A stretch of 64,000 nucleotides of DNA, taken from positions 7,446,795 through 7,510,794 of the forward strand of contig CM055736.1 in NCBI GenBank assembly GCA_029465975.1, given 5' to 3'. This DNA comes from Dallia pectoralis. Taxonomy: Eukaryota; Chordata; Actinopteri; Esociformes; Umbridae. The first letter of the stretch is position 1, and every line of letters starts with the position of its first letter. Made by a program: the position numbers and the translations under genes. The notes under the pieces were generated by a model. The model did not search any database and was not told the origin of the DNA. It saw nothing but the letters and a program-made list of their open reading frames with translations. Of the stretch, positions 24,073 to 35,390 are shown piece by piece.

Positions 24073-25066
24073 CTTAAACTGTTTTAAGAAGTGCATTCCA
24101 GAACTGTGTCCATTTTGCAGTATATTAAATCACCGTTTGTTTCCATTGATGAAAGCTCCGTCACTCGTAATTTCTTGGTCTGTTGCAGAACTGTTGAAGG
24201 GAGATGTACGGGGAGAAGTGAAGGGTTTAGGGCAAGATGACTTTATCTACAGAATCGGCCATTGACACTTTACTTTCCACACCCATCATCTGCAAACCGG
24301 GACATGACATTTAAATAGACATGCTTTGAGATGGAGAGAGCAATAATGTGGCCAAACTGACAATAAAATAATTATTTGCTCTGTTTTCGAACCAATTACA
24401 TTGACACAGACAAACATTTTCATCGACTATTCTTAATCTATAGTGTAAATCAAGTGTGGAGTTCCCAACAGGTTGTTAAACTGGCTTCAACAATGACAGA
24501 GATGAAGGCAATTAACGCTTTCGATAGCAATTGAAAAGAACATGGGTAGGGCATATCAGATAGCACATCATTCAGGGACAACGAGTCTATGAGGGTTTGT
24601 GGTTTCTTTAACACTTTTTTGTGCAGGCCTACATAGTTCACTTTTCACATCGCTATAAAACACTTTGAGATACATAACATATTGAATTACTTGAATTTGT
24701 TCTCAATCAGCCTACCTACCTAAATAAAGATTAAATGTAAAAAATACAAACACTTCAACAAAAACAAGTTGAAAAAAGTTTGACATTGAACACCTTTCAC
24801 TCTCACCCAAGCATTTTGAAGGTTGCTGGTGACTCTACTGACACCTCTTTTAGGGTTGTTTTTTCACAGCTCCGGTTATTTGTCTGTCATCAACTGCTGC
24901 AGTTTTAGTTGGCAGACTTGGCTGTTGCCAATTGCTAAAGACACACGTGTTTTCTTTTCTTTTACAGGACATTTAAACTCTTGATGCCCAACTTTTGTGC
25001 TGTAAGATATTGAGTTTCGGTTTTTGTTAGTATCCAAATTGCTTGCGTTTGTTCCCTGTGCATCTA

Positions 25067-25468
25067 TCTAGTCTTCATCTCTAGTCTTCATCTCTAGTCT
25101 TCCTCTCGAGTCTTCATCTCGAGTCTTAATCTCGAGTCTTAATCTCGAGTCTTCATCTCAAGTCTTCATCTCGAGTCTGAACCTCGAGTCTTCATCTCAA
25201 GTCTTAATCTCTAGTCTTAATCTCTAGTCTTCATCTCTAGTCATCATCTCTAGTCTTCATCTCTAGTCATCATCTCTAGTCATCATCTCTTGTCTTCATC
25301 TCTAGTCATCATCTCTAGTCATCATCTCTAGTCATCATCTCTAGTCTTCATCTCTTGTCATCATCTCTAGTCTTCATCTCTAGTCTTCATCTCTCGTCTC
25401 CATCTCTAGTCATCATCTCTAGTCTTCATCTCTATTCTTCATCTCTAGTCTTCATCTCTAATCTTCAT
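25067..25468. repeat. 15-bp CT-rich minisatellite
   Basis: About 27 units of TCTTCATCTCTAGTC with CATCATCTC, CTCGAG and TTAATCTC variants. The CTCGAG variants cluster at 25106-25190, which suggests local homogenisation. Confidence 0.9.
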
Positions 25469-25479
25469 GTTGGTTTATC

Positions 25480-25720
25480 CCTACCATTACTGGAAGGAGG
25501 ACGCAGGCACAGAGCTTCTTCTCAAGTCGTTTTTCATTCATTTAACTTTAAACTTGAGTAACAAAACAACAAACAAACTGCAAAATGGCAGCACTTACGT
25601 AACATAGCAAACTGCAAATAATGATCCGCACAACCCGACGAAAAGGAACTTAAATACTCTAATGACATCAAACAAGGAACAGTAGAGAATCATCATTACT
25701 AAACAATACTAAAGGTGTGT
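25480..25720 (-). mobile_element. Possible solo LTR or repeat fragment
   Basis: Sequence with CAGGCACAGAGCTTCTTCTC and a GTTATT-rich stretch resembles the repeated 3' ends of fish LTR elements read on the minus strand. No paired end or target duplication was found, so this is tentative. Confidence 0.25.
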
Positions 25721-27066
25721 TAACTTCCCATGAGTTGTGTGGTGTTAAACCGACAACCGTAAATGGAGGACAGAAATGCACACACACACTGATTGCAGAC
25801 TCCAAAGGCAAAGAAAAGGAAAGAAGCACGGCAACAAATGTACAGCTCTTACATGGCCAGCAATCACATTCTTAAAAATGTGAAAACAGTTATGAAAAAT
25901 ATTTTTGTTTTTCACAAACAAATAAGTCAGAAAGTCGTGGAACCTAAACAATATTGAGATTTAGAAAGAGAACTGAATTAGATTAAATGGCAATAATGCA
26001 AAATGGCCGGGCCCAGCGAGATAGAGCGTCAGTGGGTAGAATCCTCCATCGTCCACAAAGTAAGATGGTCTGCACAATTAGCCGCTCAACCCTTGACCCC
26101 GGTCCGAATAATAAATGAATAACAGAGGGGATAAAGACAAAAGGCGCAGAGAGGTTTGGGCGAAGAGTCCGGGCGGCGTAATACATCAAAGCGGGCCGGT
26201 AATTGGCCCGGTGGCTTTCATTCTTTGCCCTATTTCTTTCAATTCATTGACTCAAAATAATGGGTTCAGGTTCATTATCAACAGGTCGTAAGCTTTGGGA
26301 CTGAAAACTTTAAACAGGGTTAGGGCTGAGCTGTGCTGCTTCAGCCTGGGCTATGTTGATGGGTGAACAGTGGTAAGCTAGCTATAGCCTCCCTAGCTAG
26401 CCTCCCGAGACCAGACAACGTTACTAGCCACCAACACCCAGGGATTAGAAAAGAGTCGTACAGGTACAGAGAAGAAGAGCCAGAGCGGGTCATCATATTT
26501 AAGGAAAAAGATAAACTTTTTTTTGGAGAGCAAATTCTGCAGCGATCAAAGAACTCATAGCCATTATGTTGGAATATAATTGGTATGGGCAGGTAAGTCA
26601 AACCGAAAAAGCTTTTTACACGAATATATTTCCGGGATAATTTTCTGGCACTGACTTCAGTAAACAGAAACAATGTATGATAAATCACGATAATCTAAAA
26701 TTATATAAAATGTCATCATGATAGTGGTCTCACATGGCAATATATGGGCTGTAAAGCAATTAAAATGAATTGAATGTCAGATGAGGATCATGGGTGGAAC
26801 GAGTATATGAGGAGATTAAATCCCTGAATTGACTCATAGATTTTAATGCAACTGGGTTATACTGAAGGTCCTCCTATTTATGATAAAATATATCCCTAGT
26901 CAAGGAGGACACACTACTTGTTTACTGATATGTACTAGTATTCCCTATCAGGCTTAGATTGTAACAGCACCTCAGATCCAGAATTGTTAACTGGTTGAGA
27001 CGGGCAGCTAAAATAAGTTCAAATGGTATGAGAGCAACAGCATGTGAAGGTCTGGTGACGTCAGCC

Positions 27067-27403
27067 ATGTTATGGCTACATGTTATGGCTACATGTTTTG
27101 GCTGCATGTTATGGATACATGTTATGGCTGCATGTTATTGCTACATGTTATGGCTGCATGTTATGGCTGCATGTTATGGTTACATGTTATGGCTACATGT
27201 TATGGCTACATGTTATGGCTGCATGTTATGGCTACATAATATGGCTGCATGTTATGGCTACATGTTATGGCTACATGTTATGGCTGCTTGTTATGGCTGC
27301 ATGTTTTGGCTGCATGTTATTGCTACATGTTATGGCTGCATGTTATGGCTGCATGTTATGGCTGCATGTTATGGCTGCATGTTATGGCTGCATGTTATGG
27401 CTA
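27067..27403. repeat. 13-bp minisatellite
   Basis: About 26 copies of GCATGTTATGGCT or ACATGTTATGGCT. Three units make 39 bp, so the frame cycles and stays open (LWLHVMAACYGCM). Confidence 0.92.
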
Positions 27404-28387
27404 CACCAAACTCCAATAGCATCAGTGTTTATTCACTGCATGGTCTAAAGAGAATGAAATTTATTATTGTTTGTATATATTTGCTCATGGATAAATAATA
27501 TGTACAAGCTGGGGAATATTTCAAAGGTTTCACTTCACCAATTTCATAAATAAACGAAAGGCTTTTGAGACACAAGGCAGAGAGAATCAGAGTTAGGGCT
27601 ACTAAAAGCTAAACTGAGGAGATAATCTGAGTAGCGTCTATAGACGGATAAGATTGAAGCTTTGTGTTCACTGACAGGATGTCGGGAAAACGTGAAGGTC
27701 AGTCTAAAGTGAATGAGTCTAAACGCATAACCTCCCAACTGCTGTCGCTATTCTTGTTCCGTTGGTAGACTTGACAGTAGCACATTCCACGCGATGAAAA
27801 CAGTGCGGACCATTCACCTATCCTCCTATCCTGTCAAATCAGTACTACCATCAGGTCTGTCTGCATCTGAGGATGGCCTCCCATGTGAAAGAACCCAATT
27901 CAGAAGGAACCGAAACATCACATCATGTGTAATTATCCCAATGCACGCTATGCACCGTGAGCGAAAGGCACGCTATCCCAATGCACGCTATGCACTGTGA
28001 GCGAGTGAGTGGCAGAGAGATTAACTCAATTTCATCCAAATTTACTTACAACTTGAGATTTCAAGCAGAACGCACGTGATTGTTGTGTAAAAATACGGTA
28101 GCACTTGTGATGGTTATTTTCGAACTCCGACTTGTGAGGTACAAACGTCTCCTTTCGTCGCTGTTTAAAGGGGTTTCTATAGTAACATTACCTGGGTGTG
28201 TCGTGTCACGCAATTAATACTCTTATAAGGCCTAAGTCGGCCGTTTTGGTCCAGAGGAAATCCTGCTGTGATAAAAGTGACTCCGTGTCGGGTCTCGTTA
28301 GTCTCACACAGGTACTCCCCCCGCGCACCACACATCAGATCATAGTGATGCTGAAGCTGAATGGAATGAGGGAGACCTGAAGGGGGA

Positions 28388-29056
28388 GAGAGGACTCTTA
28401 GGAATGGGGGAGACTTGACCCGGAGAGATGAGACGAAAGGTGGAGAGATGACTCTTAGGAATGGGGGAGACTTGACCCGGAGAGATGAGACGAAAGGTGG
28501 AGAGAGGACTCTTAGGAATGGGGGAGACTGGACCCGGAGAGATGAGACGAAAGGTGGAGAGAGGACTCTTAGGAATGGGGGAGACTTGACCCGGAGAGAT
28601 GAGACGAAAGGTGGAGAGAGGACTCTTAGGAATGGGGGAGACTTGACCCGGAGAGATGAGACGAAAGGTGGAGAGAGGACTCTTAGGAATGGGGGAGACT
28701 GGACCCGGAGAAATGAGACGAAAGGTGGAGAGAGGACTCTTAGGAATGGGGGAGACTGGACCCGGAGAGATGAGACGAAAGGTGGAGAGATGACTCTTAG
28801 GAATGGGGGAGACTGGACCCGGAGAGATGAGACGAAAGGTGGAGAGAGGACTCTTAGGAATGGGGGTGACTTGACCCGGAGAGAAGAGACGAAAGGTGGA
28901 GAGAGGACTCTTAGGAATGGGGGAGACTGGACCCGGAGAGATGAGACGAAAGGTGGAGAGAGGACTCTTAGGAATGGGTGAGACTGGACCCGGAGAGATG
29001 AGACAAAAGGTGGAGAGATGACTCTTAGGAATGGGGGAGACTTGACCCGGAGAGGT
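28388..29056. repeat. 57-bp minisatellite (block 1 of a composite array)
   Basis: About 12 copies with ACTCTTAGGAATGGGGGAGA and CCCGGAGAGATGAGACGAAA. Variants alternate (CTTGACC/CTGGACC; AGATGACT/AGAGGACT). Being 19 codons long, it is open on both strands. Confidence 0.95.
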
Positions 29057-30836
29057 TGCTGGGTACATTACAGTGTAGAGGGCAGAGACTGGGTACAGAA
29101 CAGTGTAGAGGGCAGATACTGGGTACATAACTGCGTAGAGGGCAGATACTGGGTACATAACTGTGTAGAGGGCAGATACTGGGTACATAACTGTGTAGAG
29201 GGCAGATACTGGGCACATAATAGTGTAGAGGGCAGATACTGGGTACATAACAGTGTTGAGGGCAGATACTGGGTACATAACAGTGTAGAGGGCAGAGACG
29301 GGGTACAGAACAGTGTAGAGGGCGGAGACTGGGTACAGAACAGTGTAGAGGGCAGAGACTGGGTACAGAACAGTCTAGAGGGCAGATACTGGGTACATAA
29401 CTGTGTAGAGGGCAGCTACTGGGTACATAACAGTGTAGAGGGCAGAGACTGGGTACAGAACAGTGTAGAGGGCAGACACTGTGTAAAGAACAGTGTAAAG
29501 GGCAGATACTGGGTACATAACTGTGTAGAGGGCAGATACGGGGTACATAACAGTGTAGAGGGCCGAGGCTGGGTACAGAACAGTGTAGAGGGCAGATACT
29601 GGGTACATAACTGTGTAGAGGGCAGAGACTGGGTACATAACAGTGTTGAGGGCAGAGACTGGGTACATAACAGTGTAGAGGGCAGATACTGGGTACAGAA
29701 CAGTGTAGAGGGCAGATACTGGGTACATAACTGTGTAGAGGGCAGATACTGGGTACATAACAGTGTAGAGGGCAGAGACTGGGTACAGAACAGTGTAGAG
29801 GGCAGATACTGGGTACATAACTGTGTAGAGGGCAGATACTGGGTACAGAACAGTGTAGAGGGCAGATACTGGGTACATAACTGTGTAGAGGGCAGATACT
29901 GGGTACAGAACAGTGTAGAGGGCAGATACTGGGTACATAACTGTGTAGAGGGCAGATACTGGGTACAGAACAGTGTAGAGGGCAGATACTGGGTACATAA
30001 CTGTGTAGAGGGCAGATACTGGGCAGTACAGAACAGTGTAGAGGGCAGAGCAGGGCAGTACATAACTGTGTGAGGGCAGAGCAGGGCAGTGCTGAACAGT
30101 GTAGAGGGCCGAGGCTGGGTACAGAACAGTGTAGAGGGCAGATACTGGGTACATAACTGTGTAGAGGGCAGAGACTGGGTACAGAACAGTGTAGAGGGCA
30201 GATACTGGGTACATAACAGTGTAGAGGGCAGATACTGGGTACATAACAGTGTAGAGGGCAGAGACTGGGTACAGAACAGTGTAGAGGGCAGATACTGGGT
30301 ACAGAACAGTGTAAAGGGCAGATACTGGGTACATAACAGTGTAGAGGGCAGAGACTGGGTACAGAACAGTGTAGAGGGCAGATACTGGGTACAGAACAGT
30401 GTAGAGGGCAGATACTGGGTACATAACTGTGTAGAGGGCAGATACTGGGTACATAACAGTGTAGAGGGCAGATACTGGGTACAGAACAGTGTAGAGGGCA
30501 GATACTGGGTACAGAACAGTGTAGAGGGCAGATACTGGGTACATAACTGTGTAGAGGGCAGATACTGGGTACAGAACAGTGTAGAGGGCAGATACTGGGT
30601 ACATAACTGTGTAGAGGGCAGATACTGGGTACATAACAGTGTAGAGGGCAGATACTGGGTACAGAACAGTGTAGAGGGCAGATACTGGGTACATAACTGT
30701 GTAGAGGGCAGATACTGGGTACAGAACAGTGTAGAGGGCAGATACTGGGTACATAACTGTGTAGAGGGCAGATACTGGGTACAGAACAGTGTAGAGGGCA
30801 GATACTGGGTACATAACTGTGTAGAGGGCAGATACT
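29057..30836. repeat. 30-bp minisatellite (block 2), interrupted once by 32-bp units
   Basis: About 56 copies of GGGTACATAACTGTGTAGAG plus GGCAGATACT, with CAGAACAGTGT and GAGACT variants. At 30024-30110 a short run of GGGCAGTACAG-type units interrupts, and the 30-bp array then restarts with GGGCCGAGGCTGGGTAC, also seen at about 29560. This looks like a duplicated block. Confidence 0.95.
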
Positions 30837-32462
30837 GGGCAGTACAGAACAGTGTAGAGGGCAGAGCAGGGCAGTACAGAACAGTGTAGAGGGCAGAGCA
30901 GGGCAGTACATAACAGTGTGAGGGCATAGCAGGGCAGTACAGAACAGTGTAGAGGGCAGAGCAGGGCAGTACAGAACAGTGTAGAGGGCAGAGCAGGGCA
31001 GTGCAGAACAGTGTAGAGGGCAGAGCAGGGCAGTACAGAACAGTGTAGAGGGCAGAGCAGGGCAGTACAGAACAGTGTAGAGGGCAGAGCAGGGCAGTGC
31101 AGAACAGTGTAGAGGGCAGAGCAGTACAGAACAGTGTAGAGGGCAGAGCAGGGCAGACAGAACAGTGTAGAGGGCAGAGCAGGGCAGTACAGAACAGTGT
31201 AGAGGGCAGAGCAGGGCAGTACAGAACAGTGTAGAGGGCAGAGCAGGGCAGTACAGAACAGTGTAGAGGGCAGAGCAGGGCAGTACAGAACAGTGTAGAG
31301 GGCAGAGCAGGGCAGTACAGAACAGTGTAGAGGGCAGAGCAGGGCAGTACAGAACAGTGTAGAGGGCAGAGCAGGGCAGTACAGAACAGTGTAGAGGGCA
31401 GAGCAGGGCAGTACAGAACAGTGTAGAGGGCAGAGCAGGGCAGTACAGAACAGTGTAGAGGGCAGAGCAGGGCAGTACAGAACAGTGTAGAGGGCAGAGC
31501 AGGGCAGTACAGAACAGTGTAGAGGGCAGAGCAGGGCAGTACAGAACAGAGCAGGGCAGTACAGTGTGTAGAGGGCAGAGCAGGGCAGTACAGAACAGTG
31601 TAGAGGGCAGAGCAGGGCAGTACAGAACAGTGTAGAGGGCAGAGCAGGGCAGTACAGAACAGTGTAGAGGGCAGAGCAGGGCAGTGCAGAACAGTGTAGA
31701 GGGCAGAGCAGGGCAGTACAGAACAGTGTAGAGGGCAGAGCAGAGCAGTACAGAACAGTTTAGAGGGCAGAGCAGGGCAGTACAGAACAGTGTAGAGGGC
31801 AGAGCAGGGCAGTGCAGAACAGTGTAGAGGGCAGAGCAGGGCAGTACAGAACAGTGTAGAGGGCAGAGCAGGGCAGTACAGAACAGTGTAGAGGGCAGAG
31901 CAGGGCAGTACAGAACAGTGTAGAGGGCAGAGCAGGGCAGTACAGAACAGTGTAGAGGGCAGAGCAGGGCAGTACAGAACAGTGTAGAGGGCAGAGCAGG
32001 GCAGTGCAGAACAGTGTAGAGGGCAGAGCAGGGCAGTACAGAACAGTGTAGAGGGCAGAGCAGGGCAGTACAGAACAGTGTAGAGGGCAGAGCAGGGCAG
32101 TACAGAACAGTGTAGAGGGCAGAGCAGGGCAGTACAGAACAGTGTAGAGGGCAGAGCAGGGCAGTACAGAACAGTGTAGAGGGCAGAGAAGGGCAGTGCA
32201 GAACAGTGTAGAGGGCAGAGCAGGGCAGTACAGAACAGTGTAGAGGGCAGAGCAGGGCAGTACAGAACAGTGTAGAGGGCAGAGCAGGGCAGTACAGAAC
32301 AGTGTAGAGGGCAGGGCAGGTGCAGGGCAGTACAGAACAGTGTAGAGGGCAGAGCAGGGCAGTACAGAACAGTGTAGAGGGCAGAGCAGGGCAGTACAGA
32401 ACAGTGTAGAGGGCAGAGCAGGGCAGTACAGAACAGTGTAGAGGGCAGAGCAGGGCAGTACA
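30836..32462. repeat. 32-bp minisatellite (block 3)
   Basis: About 50 copies of AGAGGGCAGAGCAGGGCAGT plus ACAGAACAGTGT, with single-base variants (GTGCAGAAC, GAGAAGGG, GTTTAGAGG) and a few partial units. Since 3 x 32 = 96, the minus strand reads as a 32-residue repeat for over 500 codons. Confidence 0.95.
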
Positions 32463-35390
32463 TGGGGAAACAAGGCCCCTCTTTAACAGACCAGCTATGT
32501 GAGGCTGGTACAGTGGTGTACTTTGTACTCCCAATGGCCTTTTCTTTTTCAATATCAAATGAAACTCAGGCTAAGCTTGTTAAGCAATTAAGAAAAAGCT
32601 AAAGCGGGGTGCTGGTAAAGAAATAGCCATTGATCCAATTTAAAGCAGACTAGCCTGGATAATGAATGTATTAATCTATAAAGACATGTTTGAATATTAA
32701 AATCTATCTGATTAAGTTATCAAATTGAATTGATGGCCTCTGTAGTATGAGAGATTGCTTGGGGATATCAGTTTGTAATATCTGGCCTAGCTGACATGAC
32801 ATGTATTGTATTTATGAAAGGTAATTAGACAGAGTAGAACTGAAGCCCGGGGCCAGGATATACGGACAGTTAAATTGTGTAGTAGAGAGTCAATATATCC
32901 TAGTGCTGTCTGTTGGGATCTTGTATTTCCTGTATGGCAAAATAACCACATGGATGTAACAAAGCTAATGAAAGTACATACAAGTGAAAATGACATATTT
33001 AGCCGGGCTATGCACGTGAGCTCTGTGTATTGTGGCCTACGTTGCTTTAGTGCTGAAATGCTAAACTGTTAGAAGGGCCATGCAGTTGAAATGTTGTGAA
33101 GCTGTTATTAAAACTATACATGTAATTAAACCAAGTATTGGAGCACTGGCAATATTGTACTTGTGATTACATTCTGTTAGACCAAGGGCTTTTTAATTGA
33201 GAGACGTTCCGTAGACCATCACATCATTTATGTAGGGCTGTGTCTAAAAACATGTCCCATCACACCTTCCCCTCGCGCGGTCCCTAACAACTCGAGTACT
33301 TCCAAATCACAAATGCATTATGGGATCTAGTGTGAATACAGTAGGTGAGCATTAATGACGCCAGGTTCCACTTAATGAAGACATGAGACCCAGTGGTTTT
33401 CCTCTCTGACCCCTCGACCCTCCTCACGTTCAGCGGCGGTTTTCACCTCGCCCCGGGTGCTTGTGATCCACATCGATTCCCTCGCACGCCACGTCTCTCA
33501 GTCAAAACATCCAAAGGTGCGATTTTACGGGCCGCGAAGACGATCCGTACAAACGGCCCTTTGTCTGGCACACACAAACCATGTATTATTAGTTCACGTA
33601 AGGTCAAAGTTGATTGCATTTGCTGCTTGGTTCTCATTTAACAGCTATTGCATTATTTAATTTAGGATGGAGGGAGGGCACATGTGGCTAATGAATATAT
33701 CTACGGCGAAAGCTTTTGAAAAGACGCTTGCCAATTTTACTCCAGGGAGATACTGAAGGTTGGCGAAAGTATAACGGAGGTTATTATCTCCGGCCTGCAC
33801 ATTACAGGCTAGGCAGGGCTGCGCTTATAGCAACTAGAGAAATCAATGAAAGATGATTCACAACACGAGCAGTATATCTCCCTGGTCGACACAAAACCGC
33901 GGCATGTTTTGTGAGCTGTCAGCTTTTCTCCTTCACTCAGAGGGAAGATGATAAATCAAAACAATGAAAGAGCATGTGAGCTCGCCAGAATCAGACAGCC
34001 ATGACAGGCCAGCTAATAGTTCGCTCGTTCAATCCACCCTGACATTTGGTGTAAAATGGACCAAGTGTTTTCAATTCTCTCACCGCCATCAGTTGCGTCT
34101 CCCTGAGCAATGAGCACAAACTTGAACTGTTTGAATGGCCGTTGTTTTTTCTAATTGTTCCAATATGATAACAAACCAATGAGGCTGCGGTTAAAAACCC
34201 ACGGACGATAAGAAGCATTGATGATGTAAATATGAGCGTTACAAAGTGAAGTATAATTGCATTATGTACCATATGTCTTACGCCTGTCTGTGATCAATGT
34301 AAACAAAACCTACTCTAATTATAGACCAAGAATTTAATTTCCGTCTGCTTGATTAGGATGGTAACGTTGACCAACTGCTTGGATGATTAACATAATGTAA
34401 TAATGTAATTACAATGTTACTTAATTGCTATAAACAAACACTGATTTATGAAAACAACAAATATTGTTTGTAAAATGCAATTAAAAATCTGAAAGAATAG
34501 AAGGACATTCTATTAACATATAGTCACAATCAAAGGAAACCTACTAGGATTAAAACACATGCGTTTTTTTTCTTTTAACCAAATACGTTTTTTAAAACAA
34601 TATTGTCGTTAATTCAATTCGATTTTTTTGCATTATATTTTGTATTATTGTTTACTTCTCAGCATAAACACTTTTTTCCTCCCAGGCCACTACTCCAACA
34701 AATATCGAATTATGAAACACAACCGGTAAAATTATTTGAAGTAACATTTTTATTTTTGAGTCTATTTTTGTTCCATGAAATTTTACCCTCTGCTCGGGTT
34801 ACAGAAAAAACATCTCTTAACATTGTAAAGTGCCTTAACGTTTCTGGTGTAATAAGCGAGATTACAGTAGCGTTACACAACCAATTCCCTCAGCATCACC
34901 TTGATTTGATTTACTGAAGCCAGATTGGAGCCCTTTTTGGTACCACTGAGTCTAAAAAAAACATGACCCCAAAAATTACAATGAAGAGGATCCATTTTGT
35001 CCCAGACCAGTGGTCAACTCAAGGGTCAGTCAGGCTAAGGAATAAAGACGGCCTTTCAATACCCCAGACATAGACACAGCAGTTACCCATAAGCCACTGC
35101 TCAGCTGGACTGGGCAGCATTGTGCCTCATGGTCAGGGAGGATAAGAGATGGCCATTTGGTGATTTAAAGGCTGGTTAACTTCGGGAAGGTTTACGATTC
35201 AGTCACTACACAACATGTGAAGTTGTTGCTGCTCACACTGGCGTAATCTAGTCATCTTGTGTAATCTCTTGTGTTGGGATAAGGCTACAGCCATTTATGG
35301 ATGGTGGTAGTGAATCCGGGGGACATTGTGAGCCCTCACATTGTATTGTAGCACCCTGTTGCTGAATAAGCTTATTTAATCTCAGAACAA
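32463..35390. other. Unique sequence, possible conserved non-coding elements
   Basis: Non-repetitive stretch between two large arrays. Parts at 33240-33640 and 33690-34260 have homeodomain-type TAAT motifs and even base composition and look conserved rather than decayed. No coding frame with splice sites was found. Confidence 0.4.

Larger units (their letters stand above)
21339..24077 (+). mobile_element. Complete non-autonomous Tf1/sushi-like LTR retrotransposon
   Basis: Two 372-bp LTRs (21339-21710 and 23701-24072), apparently identical, start TGTCACGATT and end TTCGTGACA. Perfect 5-bp duplications CTTAA flank the element (21334-21338 and 24073-24077). The interior of about 1.99 kb has one long ORF but no protease, reverse transcriptase, RNase H or integrase motif, and no CCHC knuckle. 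A 10-nt match between the primer site and the predicted RNA 5' end indicates Tf1/sushi-type self-priming. Identical LTRs mean a recent insertion or recent gene conversion. It must rely on enzymes from a related autonomous element. Confidence 0.88.
24078..28387. other. Arrays and a possible conserved non-coding element, no gene
   Basis: Between the 15-bp and 13-bp arrays, 25990-26235 is non-repetitive with scattered CpG (GGCGCAGAGAGGTTTGGGCG, CGGGCCGGTAATTGGCCCGG) inside AT-rich surroundings. This is the look of a vertebrate conserved element. No coding frame is supported. Confidence 0.4.

Noticed and set aside
28340..30889. Long + and - ORFs (351, 312, 266 and 479 codons)
   Set aside because: Unit lengths of 57 and 30 bp are multiples of three without stops, so open frames are automatic.
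29025..32558. 1177-codon and overlapping 1015-codon minus-strand ORFs
   Set aside because: They are the 30- and 32-bp minisatellite translated. All frames give short Cys/Leu/Pro repeats, there is no unique domain, and both strands are open.
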